From Tissierellaceae bacterium (GTDB lineage Bacteria > Bacillota > Clostridia > Tissierellales > Tissierellaceae), in NCBI GenBank assembly GCA_023229175.1, contig JALNZV010000008.1, positions 29,453 through 93,452 on the forward strand: a DNA stretch of 64,000 nucleotides. Direction: 5' to 3'. Both the position numbers and the translations under genes were made by a program. Below are positions 26,570 through 35,793 of the stretch, piece by piece (within the stretch, counting starts at the first letter, position 1; each line of letters opens with the position of its first letter). Under the pieces are notes generated by a model that ran no database searches, had not been told where the DNA came from, and saw nothing but the letters and a program-made list of their open reading frames with translations.

Positions 26570-27934
26570 TTAGTCTTGACCATAATATGAATAATATTGA
26601 TAATAACCATAAGCATAATAAGATCGGTTATTTATTGGAATCTTATTTAATATAACTCCCATAAGATTGGCCTGTACTTTTTCCAACAGCTCCTTTGCAC
26701 CCTTCATAGCATTAGTATCTGTCTCTCCTACAGCTGCAACCAACAGGGTTCCATCTGTAATTGTAGATAGTATTGCACTATCAGTAACTAATCCCACTGG
26801 CGGCGAGTCCAATATAATCATATCGTATTCTTCCTTTAAGTTTTCAACCAACTTTTTCATTCCATTGGAACCTAGCAGTTCAGCTGGGTTTGGTGGTAAA
26901 GGACCTGAAAATATAATATTTAGATTGTCTATTCCCTCACACTTATGAGCTAAAGCAGAAATATCTCTTTCACCCATTAAAATATTAGTAAGACCCCTTG
27001 AATTGCTAATATCAAATAACTTGTGCACCATAGGCTTTCTCAAGTCACATTCCATCAGCAATACCTTTTTCCCATTCTGTGCCAAGGAGATGGCAAAGTT
27101 TGCAGATACTGTGCTTTTGCCCTCTGATGGACCGGAGGAAGTAACAGTAATCACTTTTACCTCCCTATCTATACTAGAAAACTGAATATTCGTCCTTAGG
27201 GTACGAAATGACTCAGAAATAGGGGATTTAGGATCTTCCATAGTTATTAACCCACTTCTTTTTTTATCTGCCAATGGAATGGCTCCCAATATAGGTAGAT
27301 TTATATGTCTTTCGATGTCATCTGGTGTTTTTATAGTGTTGTCCAAAAATTCCATAAAAAATGATATAAATACCCCTACCATAACTCCTAGCACACCTGC
27401 TATTGCCATATTCAATAGGGGCCTAGGCTTGATAGGTCTTTCTGGCAATTGTGCCTCGTCTATTACTTGAATATTTTCTACCCTAAGAAACTCCTTTACC
27501 TTTTCCATAAACACTATTGCCGTCTCATTGGCTATTTCCACAGCCAGACTAGGACTCTCATCAGTTACAACAAGCTTGATAATTTCCGTATCCTTTACTA
27601 AATTGACATTGACCTTGTTTCTAAAGGTGTTATAGGATAAATTTAAGTTCAAATTCTCGATTACATTGTCTGTTACTGCCCTGCTTTTCACCAGTTCACC
27701 ATAAGTAGATACTAATTTTTGATTTAGAATTATGTCATTATATTCAATCGAGTTATCGCTTTGATAATCCTTTGGTTTCCCAACCATTAGAGTTGTAAAA
27801 GTCTGATACTCAGGATTTAAAATGTAATAGCTTACAGCACCTGACGCTCCAACAGATACTATAAGCAATGCCATTATCATCCCCATCCACTTTCTCAAAA
27901 TAAAAAACAATTCTCTTATACTAATTTCTTCCAC
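26570..27934 (-). CDS. Polysaccharide biosynthesis tyrosine autokinase (Wzz-BY-kinase fusion)
   Basis: A 454-residue membrane kinase joining a Wzz chain-length domain to a BY-kinase. The N-terminus MEEISIREL precedes TM1 (about 16-36), an extracellular region, and TM2 (about 175-197) after the PxxP-like ERPIKPRP segment. The cytoplasmic kinase has Walker A SSGPSEGKSTVS near 255, Walker A' VLLMECDLRKP near 280 and Walker B IILDSPPVG near 365. The tail carries nine tyrosines in 18 residues, the expected autophosphorylation cluster. In many Firmicutes these two parts are separate CpsC and CpsD proteins; here they are fused. Upstream is a divergent promoter for a small membrane protein. Confidence 0.9.
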   Translation of the reverse strand: MEEISIRELFFILRKWMGMIMALLIVSVGASGAVSYYILNPEYQTFTTLMVGKPKDYQSDNSIEYNDIILNQKLVSTYGELVKSRAVTDNVIENLNLNLSYNTFRNKVNVNLVKDTEIIKLVVTDESPSLAVEIANETAIVFMEKVKEFLRVENIQVIDEAQLPERPIKPRPLLNMAIAGVLGVMVGVFISFFMEFLDNTIKTPDDIERHINLPILGAIPLADKKRSGLITMEDPKSPISESFRTLRTNIQFSSIDREVKVITVTSSGPSEGKSTVSANFAISLAQNGKKVLLMECDLRKPMVHKLFDISNSRGLTNILMGERDISALAHKCEGIDNLNIIFSGPLPPNPAELLGSNGMKKLVENLKEEYDMIILDSPPVGLVTDSAILSTITDGTLLVAAVGETDTNAMKGAKELLEKVQANLMGVILNKIPINNRSYYAYGYYQYYSYYGQD

Positions 27935-27988
27935 AATATTATTCCCTCCTCATACTAAAGTACTATTTCATTTAAATGCTGTCAGCTA

Positions 27989-28018
27989 TTGTCATTTTTG
28001 TGCAGGATATGGTATAAT
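27989..28018 (+). promoter_or_regulatory. Promoter of the 55-residue membrane protein gene
   Basis: TTGTCA (27989-27994) and TATAAT (28013-28018) are 18 bases apart and lie 47 bases upstream of the start at 28065. This is a strong vegetative consensus. Confidence 0.75.
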
Positions 28019-28064
28019 GCAATTGTTTTAAGACATAAATAATTTCATAATTATGGAGGTAAAC

Positions 28065-28232
28065 ATGGGTTTAACAAGTGCATTAAAGAAAATCTTAGTC
28101 CGTTCAAAATCAAAAGACTATTTAAATTCGGATTACAAATTGAGCATCAAAGAAAAACAGAAACTAATAATTGCAGCAATATTTGTTACATTTCCCGTTC
28201 TTTTGGGGATAATCTTAATTTTAGTCAACTAA
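28065..28232 (+). CDS. Small single-pass membrane protein, unknown
   Basis: A 55-residue frame starting at ATG 28065 with TGGAGGT four bases upstream and a good promoter before it. The first 33 residues are basic and polar (KKILVRSKSKDYLNSDYKLS), and the rest is one hydrophobic helix (about 34-54, IIAAIFVTFPVLLGIILILV). It would place a positively charged head in the cytoplasm. I do not recognise the family. It is divergent from the tyrosine autokinase gene and points toward the MurJ-like gene, so a role in exopolysaccharide control is possible but unsupported. The 186 bases after it hold nothing I can identify. Confidence 0.6.
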   Translation: MGLTSALKKILVRSKSKDYLNSDYKLSIKEKQKLIIAAIFVTFPVLLGIILILVN

Positions 28233-28418
28233 AAACAAATGGAATTGAATCTACAAAAATGAACGAAACATAAATTATTGTTGTAAACTGGATTATTTAA
28301 AAGCTAAATCCTATATTATCAAAGAATGCAAAAAAGTTCTACATTATTTTCAACTTTCTTCCAATAATCTATTTTTTGTTCCTGCAAATCTTAGATAACT
28401 GGATTTACCCTTTTATCT

Positions 28419-29921
28419 TCATATATCAAAAACCTTATAAGCCAAAGCGTATACACCTATCCCCACAGCAGATGACACTCCAACTGATACCCCATTATAC
28501 AAAAGAATACTTTCAGAATAAAAGGATACAAGGCTATAGGTGCCTACGATGCCCACTATCATAGAAGCAGTTGATAAAAACAGCCTGATAGCCATATTCT
28601 TTATATATTCATCTTCAGAAAACTTAAACTTCCAATTGAGGTCTCTTAATCCCATGGTAGCTGCCAATATGGCAGCCACACTTGTTCCTAGGGCAATTCC
28701 CTTCGCTCCCATAATTGGGGACAGTACAATATTTAATATAAAGTTTACTGTCAAAGCAGCCAAGCTAATGACAATTGGAGTCTTCATATCCTGAAAAGAA
28801 TAATAAGTCCTTGTGATTAGGGGAATTAAAGCCATGGCTGGTAGCCCTAGGGCATAATACACCAAGGCCCTGGACGTAAAGAATGAAGCTTGCCAGTCAA
28901 ATGCTCCCCTTTCAAAAAATATCTTTACAATGGGTTCTGCCATAATCATTAAAATAACACTGACTGGTATGGAAATAATCAATAGAGTTTTGAGACCATT
29001 ATGGATTTCCTCCTTTAAGCTTGCCAAGTCTTCCTCGCTGCTACTTTCAGATAAAATAGGAAATATCACCGTCACAATGGCTACAATAAACAATCCAATA
29101 AACAAGTTTACAATTTCATTGGCATAATTTAGCTCCGCAATGCTACCCATGGGCAAAGTAGAAGCCACAGCATTATCGATGGTTTTGTTAAGCTCATTGA
29201 CACCTACTCCCAATATAATTGGAAATAAAAATGCCACCACTTTCCACAGATATTTATCTTTAAGATTCAGTCGGAATTCATATCTATATCCTTTGTCCTT
29301 CATGGCATCTAATGCAATATATATCTGGGATATAACGCCTATTATCCCAGCCACCATAAGACCCCTAAACTCAAAAAACTTTGCAAAAAATGCCAAATAC
29401 AGAATTAACGCGATTTCATAGGAGGCTCCTCCCTTGGCTCCCGCCCTAAAAGCATGATCCGACTGCAAAAACCCTCCGCATATGGCCCTGACCCAAGACA
29501 GAGTAATAATGGGAAGACCTAATCTAAATAGCATAATAGCTTTCTCAAATTCTTCTCCCCTAAATCCTGGTCCAAATACTTTTATAATATATGGAGCACC
29601 AAAAAAGCCCCCCACCACAAATACAAGGGACAACAAAACAGTAGTATTAATTAAGTTATTTGTATACTCTATTTTCTTGTAAATCCCCTTGCTCCTTTGT
29701 ATTTCCTGCAAAAGTGGTATAAGTGCTACTACTATGCCGTCACCCACCATCTTAGTTATGAGCATAATAGTACTTAGTGCCAGTATATAGGAGTCCATCT
29801 TATAGCTGACTCCCAGCTTTGATGCTATCAGTACATCCTTAAAAAAAATTAAAATTCTAGTTGCTGCCGCAAAATGTATTATATATAAAGTGTTTCTTCT
29901 CATTACACTTCTATTTTTCAC
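28419..29921 (-). CDS. MurJ/MviN-family lipid flippase, paralog 1
   Basis: A polytopic MOP-superfamily protein of 500 residues with about 14 transmembrane segments, homologous to the lipid II flippase MurJ. Typical features are the N-terminal RILIFFKDVLIASKLGVSYKMDSY segment (in two parts), PLLQE, and repeated helices containing RVYYSFQD-like motifs (here RTYYSFQDMKTP near 375). The GTG start at 29921 has AAGGTGAT just upstream. A second paralog lies at 35785. This copy is next to the CpsB/autokinase genes, so it may flip an exopolysaccharide lipid-linked unit instead of lipid II; which of the two serves peptidoglycan cannot be told from the sequence. Confidence 0.82.
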   Translation of the reverse strand: MKNRSVMRRNTLYIIHFAAATRILIFFKDVLIASKLGVSYKMDSYILALSTIMLITKMVGDGIVVALIPLLQEIQRSKGIYKKIEYTNNLINTTVLLSLVFVVGGFFGAPYIIKVFGPGFRGEEFEKAIMLFRLGLPIITLSWVRAICGGFLQSDHAFRAGAKGGASYEIALILYLAFFAKFFEFRGLMVAGIIGVISQIYIALDAMKDKGYRYEFRLNLKDKYLWKVVAFLFPIILGVGVNELNKTIDNAVASTLPMGSIAELNYANEIVNLFIGLFIVAIVTVIFPILSESSSEEDLASLKEEIHNGLKTLLIISIPVSVILMIMAEPIVKIFFERGAFDWQASFFTSRALVYYALGLPAMALIPLITRTYYSFQDMKTPIVISLAALTVNFILNIVLSPIMGAKGIALGTSVAAILAATMGLRDLNWKFKFSEDEYIKNMAIRLFLSTASMIVGIVGTYSLVSFYSESILLYNGVSVGVSSAVGIGVYALAYKVFDI

Positions 29922-30125
29922 GTCATCACCTTCTGTTAGTAACTGTAATCAAATATTACCCAAATTTCATTTACATTACTCAATAATGGTTTCAAATACT
30001 TTGTCACTTTCCCTTATCTTAGGTTTTTGTCAAATTAATATTTAAATTGTATTGTATAACAAAAAATGGTAAAATTATTTCATCAATTTTATTTTGCTTA
30101 AATACTATAAAAAGGGGGAAGTAAA

Positions 30126-31811
30126 TTGAAAATGAACAGGAAGTTTTTAGTTCTCGCATCTTTGTTTATCGTAGCAGCTATCTTAGTTACAGGTTGTGTA
30201 CCAAAGGGCGGAGACACACCAAAAAATGATGCTCCAGCTGCTAGCGATACTCCAACATCAGGCACTGACACTCCAGCTGCAGGAGCAGCAAAGATTTTAA
30301 GGACCAACAATGGTAGTGAACCAGGTTCTTTAGACCCTGCATTGGCACAAGGAACCCATGAATCTTGGGTATTGGACCACACATTTGAAGGTCTAATGAA
30401 GCTAGATGAAAACGGAATGGTCGTTGAAGGTATGGCAAAGGAATACAAAGTATCCGACGATTTTTTGACCTACACATTTACACTTCGCGACGACATAAAA
30501 TGGTCCAATGGCGATCCAGTAACTGCTCATGACTTTGAGTTTGCTTGGAAGAGAGCACTAGACCCAGACCTAGCCGCTGATTACGCATTCCAACTGTATT
30601 ATATCAAAGGCGGAGAAGCCTATAATACAGAAGAAGGCAGCTTAGATGGCGTAGCAGTAAAGGCTCTAGACGACAAAACCCTGGAAGTTACCCTCGAAGC
30701 CCCAACTGGATACTTTTTGGAGCTAACTGCATTCTATACTTATTATCCAGTAAACAAAGCTGTAGTAGAATCTAACCCTGATTGGGCTAAAAATGCAGCC
30801 ACTCACATATCTAATGGCCCATTCACCTTAACAGAATGGGAACACGATGCCAGCCTTAAAATTAGAAAAAATCCAAACTACTACGACGCAGCAAATGTAC
30901 CCCTAGACGGTGTTGATTTTACAATAATAGACGACGTAAACACCACATGGCAAGGGTACGAAGGTGGAGAATATGACTTCTTAGTAGATGTACCTCAAGC
31001 TGTAACAGCGAAGTTACAAGAAGAAGGAAACCCTGAGCTTGTAATAGGCGGTATGGTAGGTACTTATTACTACAATTTAAACCCAGCTATTAAGCCTCTT
31101 AACAATGTAAAAGTAAGAAAAGGATTATCCATGACCTTAGACCGAAAGACAATCGTGGAAAAAATTGCTCAAGGCGGTGAAATTGCCGCAGAAGGCGTAG
31201 TACCATTTGGTATTTTTGACGAAAACGGAAATGAATACAGGGACGGCGTAGGTCAATTAATCGAATACAATGTGGAAGAAGGAAAGAAATTATTCGCCGA
31301 AGGCCTTGAAGAAGAAGGCATGACACCAGAAGACTTCAAAAAGATTGTTATCCTGTATAACACATTAGAATCACATAAAAAAATAGCTCAAGCGGCACAG
31401 GAAATGTGGAGAGTAAACCTCGGCATAGAAGTTCAACTGGAAAACGTAGATTTCCAAGTAAAACTTGACAGGGAAAAGGACGGCGACTACCATATATCCC
31501 GTGGTGGATGGATTGGCGACTATATGGACCCAATGACTTTCATCGACCTATGGTGGAGTGATTCATCGTTTAACGATGTCAATTACAATAACCCTAAGTA
31601 CGACGAATTAGTATATACAGCTAAGGGAACAGCTGATCAAAAAATTAGATTTGAAGCCATGAGAAAGGCCGAAAAAATGTTAATGGAAGATATGCCAGTA
31701 GTTCCAGTATACTTCTACACTCAACCATATGTACAAAAGCCATATGTAACAGGAGTATATAAACCACTAGTAAACTATCCAAAACTAACTTATGCAGATA
31801 TAAATAGATAA
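30126..31811 (+). CDS. oppA: Oligopeptide ABC transporter substrate-binding lipoprotein
   Basis: A 561-residue extracytoplasmic peptide-binding lipoprotein of SBP family 5. The signal peptide ends in the lipobox LVTGC (Cys near residue 24), followed by a low-complexity linker rich in Pro, Ala, Thr and Asp (about 28-55). The mature domain shows EPGSLDPALAQGTHE, the YTFTLRDDIKWSNGDPVTAHDF family signature (in two pieces) and a C-terminal MEDMPVVPVYFY motif. TTG at 30126 has AGGGGGAA seven bases upstream. It heads the opp operon. A hairpin pair after the gene probably lowers expression of the downstream transporter genes relative to it. Confidence 0.95.
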   Translation: MKMNRKFLVLASLFIVAAILVTGCVPKGGDTPKNDAPAASDTPTSGTDTPAAGAAKILRTNNGSEPGSLDPALAQGTHESWVLDHTFEGLMKLDENGMVVEGMAKEYKVSDDFLTYTFTLRDDIKWSNGDPVTAHDFEFAWKRALDPDLAADYAFQLYYIKGGEAYNTEEGSLDGVAVKALDDKTLEVTLEAPTGYFLELTAFYTYYPVNKAVVESNPDWAKNAATHISNGPFTLTEWEHDASLKIRKNPNYYDAANVPLDGVDFTIIDDVNTTWQGYEGGEYDFLVDVPQAVTAKLQEEGNPELVIGGMVGTYYYNLNPAIKPLNNVKVRKGLSMTLDRKTIVEKIAQGGEIAAEGVVPFGIFDENGNEYRDGVGQLIEYNVEEGKKLFAEGLEEEGMTPEDFKKIVILYNTLESHKKIAQAAQEMWRVNLGIEVQLENVDFQVKLDREKDGDYHISRGGWIGDYMDPMTFIDLWWSDSSFNDVNYNNPKYDELVYTAKGTADQKIRFEAMRKAEKMLMEDMPVVPVYFYTQPYVQKPYVTGVYKPLVNYPKLTYADINR

Positions 31812-31823
31812 CCATAGTTTATC

Positions 31824-31884
31824 GGGCGAGGCTTCCTCGCCCTACATATGGTAAATAAGGCGACCATAGGTCGCCTATTTTTTT
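31824..31884 (+). terminator. Two hairpins between oppA and oppB, second one terminator-like
   Basis: GGGCGAGG/CCTCGCCC (31824-31842) is followed by AGGCGACC/GGTCGCCT (31858-31876) with a run of T at 31878-31884. The second is a standard intrinsic terminator in the middle of the operon, 17 bases before the oppB start. It probably lets most transcripts end after oppA. Confidence 0.8.
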
Positions 31885-31900
31885 CAGGAAGGAGATTAAA

Positions 31901-32830
31901 ATGAGTAGATATCTATTAAAGAGAACTATAATGTCCATTATTACCTTGTGGACCATAGTTACCATTACATTTTTTCTAATGCATTCCATACCCGGAGATC
32001 CCTTTAGAAAAGAAGGAAAAATGCCTGTCTCTGTATATGAAAACCTGCTGAAAAAATATGGCCTGGATAGACCCCTATCAGAGCAATACGTGATTTACCT
32101 TAAAAATTTACTAAAAGGGGATTTTGGAGACTCCATGAAATCAAAGGTGGAAACTGTAAACGACATGATTAGGCGTGGCTTTCCAGTATCCGCATATTTA
32201 GGACTGGAGGCACTTCTCATAGCCTTAGTATTTGGCCCAGCTTTAGGGGCATTGGCAGCCCTATATCAAAACAAATTGCCGGATTATATATCCATGATTA
32301 TAGCCATTATAGGAATCTCAGTCCCCAGCTTCATAATGGGAACGGTCCTCATACAGTTCGTAGCCAAAAATGTATCTTGGATACCAATTGGAGGTTGGGG
32401 CGAATTTAGACATACAATATTACCTGCCATTGCCCTATCCCTTATGCCCTTGGCTTATATGGCTAGGCTAATGCGTTCCAGTATGCTTGAAGTCCTAAAC
32501 CAAGACTACATTAAGACCGCTACCTCAAAGGGAATATCAAAATCAGCAGTCATACTAAAGCACGCCGTTAGAAATGCAATTTTGCCCATAATTTCAGTCC
32601 TTGGGACTTTAATATCTAACTTACTAGTGGGCAGTTTTGTAATAGAAAAGATATTTGGCATACCTGGACTAGGAAAGTTTTTTGTCCAGTCCATTAACAA
32701 CAGGGATTACACCCTCATAATGGGCACCACTATATTTTATGCCATTATATTAATCGTTTTACTTCTATTGGTGGATGTAGCCTATATATTCATAGATCCA
32801 CGTATCAAGCTGACAAAGGAGGGTCGCTAA
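31901..32830 (+). CDS. oppB: Oligopeptide ABC transporter permease OppB
   Basis: Inner-membrane permease of 309 residues with six helices. The FFLMHSIPGDPF motif near residues 25-36, the LLKKYGLDRPLSEQY segment and the ATPase-contact loop ARLMRSSMLEVLNQDYIKTATSKGIS (in two parts, near 190-210) are characteristic of the OppB/DppB family. It imports peptides together with OppC and the OppDF ATPases. Its last base is the first base of the oppC ATG (TAATG), so translation is coupled. Confidence 0.95.
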   Translation: MSRYLLKRTIMSIITLWTIVTITFFLMHSIPGDPFRKEGKMPVSVYENLLKKYGLDRPLSEQYVIYLKNLLKGDFGDSMKSKVETVNDMIRRGFPVSAYLGLEALLIALVFGPALGALAALYQNKLPDYISMIIAIIGISVPSFIMGTVLIQFVAKNVSWIPIGGWGEFRHTILPAIALSLMPLAYMARLMRSSMLEVLNQDYIKTATSKGISKSAVILKHAVRNAILPIISVLGTLISNLLVGSFVIEKIFGIPGLGKFFVQSINNRDYTLIMGTTIFYAIILIVLLLLVDVAYIFIDPRIKLTKEGR

Positions 32831-33786
32831 TGGACAATAATCTAAGCTCAATAAAAGACTTAAGTCCCGATTTATTTCAACCAGCCCTTAAAGAAGATAG
32901 GGATTCCGATAGAATTCGAAGGCCCAGTATTAAATACTGGCCCGATGTATGGAGAAGATTAAAACAAAACAGGCTAGCAATGGTTGGCCTGTCCATCATA
33001 ATTATAATGCTGTTTATGTCAATTTTTGGACCTCTATTTAACAAATTCAGCTATTATGAACAAAATTACGACTTAATAAATAACCACCCCGACACAGTCC
33101 ATTGGTTTGGAACCGATGAACTTGGCAGAGACTTGTTTACTAGGGTTTGGTTCGGTGCCAGATATTCACTTATTATTGGGGTACTGGCCGCCACTATCGA
33201 CTTTATCATTGGGGTAATATACGGCGGATTATCAGGTATGGCCACCAGACGAATAGATAATATAATGATGAGAATTGCGGAAGTAGTCTATAGTATCCCG
33301 TATTTGCTCATAGTCATACTCTTATCCGTAGCATTTTCATCTGAAGGTGCCGGTACATCTATGTTTGTACTTATACTAGCCATGACCCTTACAGACTGGG
33401 TTCCAATGGCAATACTGGTTAGGGGACAAGTACTGCAGCTTAAAGAATCAGAATACTCCTTGGCAGCGGAGTCCTTAGGAGCATCTAAGGGATGGATACT
33501 TAGGAAGCACATTATACCAAATACCATGGGGCCAATTTTAGTTAATATTACATTGACTATACCTAGGGCAATATTCGCCGAGGCAACCCTTGGATTTTTA
33601 GGACTTGGATTTCAAGCACCTAGGTCCAGCCTAGGTTCCTTGGCAAACGACGGTTTAGCAGGGATTGCAGTGGGCAATGCTTATCAAATAATCATACCCG
33701 CCCTATTTATTTCACTGATAATGTTTGCCTTCAACGTCCTAGGGGATGGTTTGAGGGATGCCTTAGATCCAAGGCTGCGTAAATAG
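32830..33786 (+). CDS. oppC: Oligopeptide ABC transporter permease OppC
   Basis: Second permease of the system, 318 residues. It has the OppC N-terminal cytoplasmic stretch and first helix (about 45-72), the WFGTDELGRDLFTRVWFGAR signature near 97-115 and the coupling loop SEYSLAAESLGASKG near 205. The protein starts with a 40-residue hydrophilic tail rich in Asp and Arg. It overlaps oppB by one base and is followed after ten bases by oppD. Confidence 0.95.
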   Translation: MDNNLSSIKDLSPDLFQPALKEDRDSDRIRRPSIKYWPDVWRRLKQNRLAMVGLSIIIIMLFMSIFGPLFNKFSYYEQNYDLINNHPDTVHWFGTDELGRDLFTRVWFGARYSLIIGVLAATIDFIIGVIYGGLSGMATRRIDNIMMRIAEVVYSIPYLLIVILLSVAFSSEGAGTSMFVLILAMTLTDWVPMAILVRGQVLQLKESEYSLAAESLGASKGWILRKHIIPNTMGPILVNITLTIPRAIFAEATLGFLGLGFQAPRSSLGSLANDGLAGIAVGNAYQIIIPALFISLIMFAFNVLGDGLRDALDPRLRK

Positions 33787-33802
33787 AAAGGGGTGGATGA
33801 AA

Positions 33803-34804
33803 ATGGAAAAACTATTGGAAGTTAAAAACTTATCTGTGTCTTTTAAGACATTTTTTGGCGAAGTAGAAGCAGTGAGGAACATAAACTTTCACGTGGGAAA
33901 ATCGGAGACCGTAGCCATTGTTGGAGAATCAGGCTGTGGAAAATCTGTAACAGCTAACTCAATTATGCAGCTGCTTCCCATGCCTCCCGCCTTCTTCAAA
34001 AGTGGAGAAATAATCTTTAATGGAGAAAATCTACTGAAAAAAACAAACAAAGAAATGCAGTCCATCAGGGGCAATGAAATATCTATGGTATTCCAGGACC
34101 CTATGACCTCCCTCAACCCCACAATGAAAATTGGAAAACAAATAGTTGAGGGACTTGTAAAACACAGAAAATTATCGTCATCAGAGGCCAAGGAAAAGGC
34201 AATTGAAATGCTTAATTTAGTAGCAGTACCTCAGCCTGAAAAAAGGGTAAACCAATACCCCCACGAATTTTCCGGCGGCATGAGACAAAGGGTCATGATA
34301 GCCCTTGCCATGGTATCTAACCCTAGGCTATTGATTGCAGACGAGCCCACCACAGCTCTAGATGTTACAGTACAAGCCCAGATATTGGAGCTTATGAAGG
34401 AAATTCAAAAGAAACTAGATATGTCCATTATACTGATTACCCACGACCTTGGAGTAGTGGCAGAAATGAGCGACAGGGTAATTGTAATGTATGCGGGACA
34501 AATATTGGAAGAAGGCACCTCAGACGAAATATTCACTGACCCTAAGCATCCTTATACGAAAAAGTTGTTGTCTTCTGTTCCTAGACTTGATATGTCTAGA
34601 AATGAACCCTTATTTTCCATAGAGGGCACTCCGCCAGATTTATATATTCCTCCAAAGGGATGTTCATTTTACGATAGATGTGACAATGCCATGAAAATAT
34701 GCAAAGATAATATGCCAGATTTCGACAGGCACAATAACACCCATAGAAGCCGATGTTGGTTAAATCATTCCATGGCTCAATCTACTGAAGGGAGTGAAGT
34801 TTAG
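33803..34804 (+). CDS. oppD: Oligopeptide ABC transporter ATPase OppD
   Basis: One of two ATPases energising peptide uptake. About 333 residues: Walker A GESGCGKSVTANS near 40, signature FSGGMRQRV near 155, Walker B LLIADEPTTALDVT near 175, and the OppD/F C-terminal extension with the CSFYDRCD cysteine motif near 290, which in related proteins binds an Fe-S cluster. ATG 33803 is nine bases after AAAGGGG; an in-frame ATG two codons earlier is very close to that site. The fourth-cysteine region SRCWL follows near 317. Confidence 0.94.
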   Translation: MEKLLEVKNLSVSFKTFFGEVEAVRNINFHVGKSETVAIVGESGCGKSVTANSIMQLLPMPPAFFKSGEIIFNGENLLKKTNKEMQSIRGNEISMVFQDPMTSLNPTMKIGKQIVEGLVKHRKLSSSEAKEKAIEMLNLVAVPQPEKRVNQYPHEFSGGMRQRVMIALAMVSNPRLLIADEPTTALDVTVQAQILELMKEIQKKLDMSIILITHDLGVVAEMSDRVIVMYAGQILEEGTSDEIFTDPKHPYTKKLLSSVPRLDMSRNEPLFSIEGTPPDLYIPPKGCSFYDRCDNAMKICKDNMPDFDRHNNTHRSRCWLNHSMAQSTEGSEV

Positions 34805-34806
34805 TA

Positions 34807-35760
34807 GTGGAACCTTTAATATCTGCAAGAAACATAAAGAAGCACTTTGACGTAGGAGAAGGAATATTAAAAGCTGTAGACGGGCTTAGTTTTGATATAT
34901 ACCCTGGGGAAACTTTTGGCCTAGTCGGCGAGTCAGGCTGTGGTAAATCAACAGCTGGCAGAACCATTATTAGATTATATGACCCGACAGACGGAGAACT
35001 TTTCTTCAACGGAAAAAATGTATACGATTTATCCCGTAGGGAGATGCAAGAAGTGAGAAAGGATTTTCAGATGATATTTCAGGATCCCTATGCTTCTTTG
35101 AACCCTAGGATGACCGTAGAAGAATTAGTATCTGAGCCCCTTGATATTCACCATGCATATAAAAATCACAAAGATAGAAAAGATAAGGTAATAGAATTAC
35201 TAGAGTTAGTAGGATTAAACGAAGAACACGCAATGAGATTTCCCCATGAATTTTCAGGAGGGCAAAGACAGAGAATTGGAATAGCAAGAGCCCTTGCTTT
35301 AAACCCAAAATTCATAGTAGCAGATGAGCCTATTTCTGCCCTAGACGTGTCCATTCAGGCACAGGTGGTTAACCTTTTAAAAGACTTACAGGATCAATTT
35401 GGCCTTACGTACATGTTTATAGCCCACGACCTATCCATGGTAAGATATATATCAGATAGAGTCGGAGTCATGTACCTAGGTCATATGATGGAGCTTGCTC
35501 CCTCCGAGGAACTATATGAAAATCCACTGCACCCGTATACAAAGGCTCTCTTGTCAGCAATACCTATACCAGATCCTGAAATTCAAAGAAGCAGAAAAAG
35601 GATAATGCTTGAAGGAGACGTGCCAAGTCCCATCAATCCAAAACCAGGATGCCGATTTGTAGACAGATGTGCTCAGGCAACAGATATATGCAGAAAAGAA
35701 ACTCCTGTATTTGAAGAAAAAAGGCCAAATCACTTTGCTGCATGTCACAATGTTAAATAA
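34807..35760 (+). CDS. oppF: Oligopeptide ABC transporter ATPase OppF
   Basis: Second ATPase of the peptide importer, 317 residues: Walker A GESGCGKSTAGRT near 44, signature FSGGQRQRIGIARAL near 157, Walker B FIVADEPISALDVS near 178, and the C-terminal CRFVDRCAQATDIC cysteine motif near 285. The GTG start at 34807 follows the oppD stop by two bases. The operon ends at the hairpin 35764-35793. Confidence 0.94.
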   Translation: MEPLISARNIKKHFDVGEGILKAVDGLSFDIYPGETFGLVGESGCGKSTAGRTIIRLYDPTDGELFFNGKNVYDLSRREMQEVRKDFQMIFQDPYASLNPRMTVEELVSEPLDIHHAYKNHKDRKDKVIELLELVGLNEEHAMRFPHEFSGGQRQRIGIARALALNPKFIVADEPISALDVSIQAQVVNLLKDLQDQFGLTYMFIAHDLSMVRYISDRVGVMYLGHMMELAPSEELYENPLHPYTKALLSAIPIPDPEIQRSRKRIMLEGDVPSPINPKPGCRFVDRCAQATDICRKETPVFEEKRPNHFAACHNVK

Positions 35761-35763
35761 TAT

Positions 35764-35793
35764 AATCCAGCGATTTTCGCTGGATTATTTTTT
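35764..35793. terminator. Terminator of opp operon, overlapping the end of the MurJ-like gene
   Basis: AATCCAGCGA (35764-35773) pairs with TCGCTGGATT (35777-35786) around TTT and is followed by ATTTTTT. It ends the opp transcript, and its right edge overlaps the stop codon of the convergent MurJ paralog 2. Confidence 0.9.
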
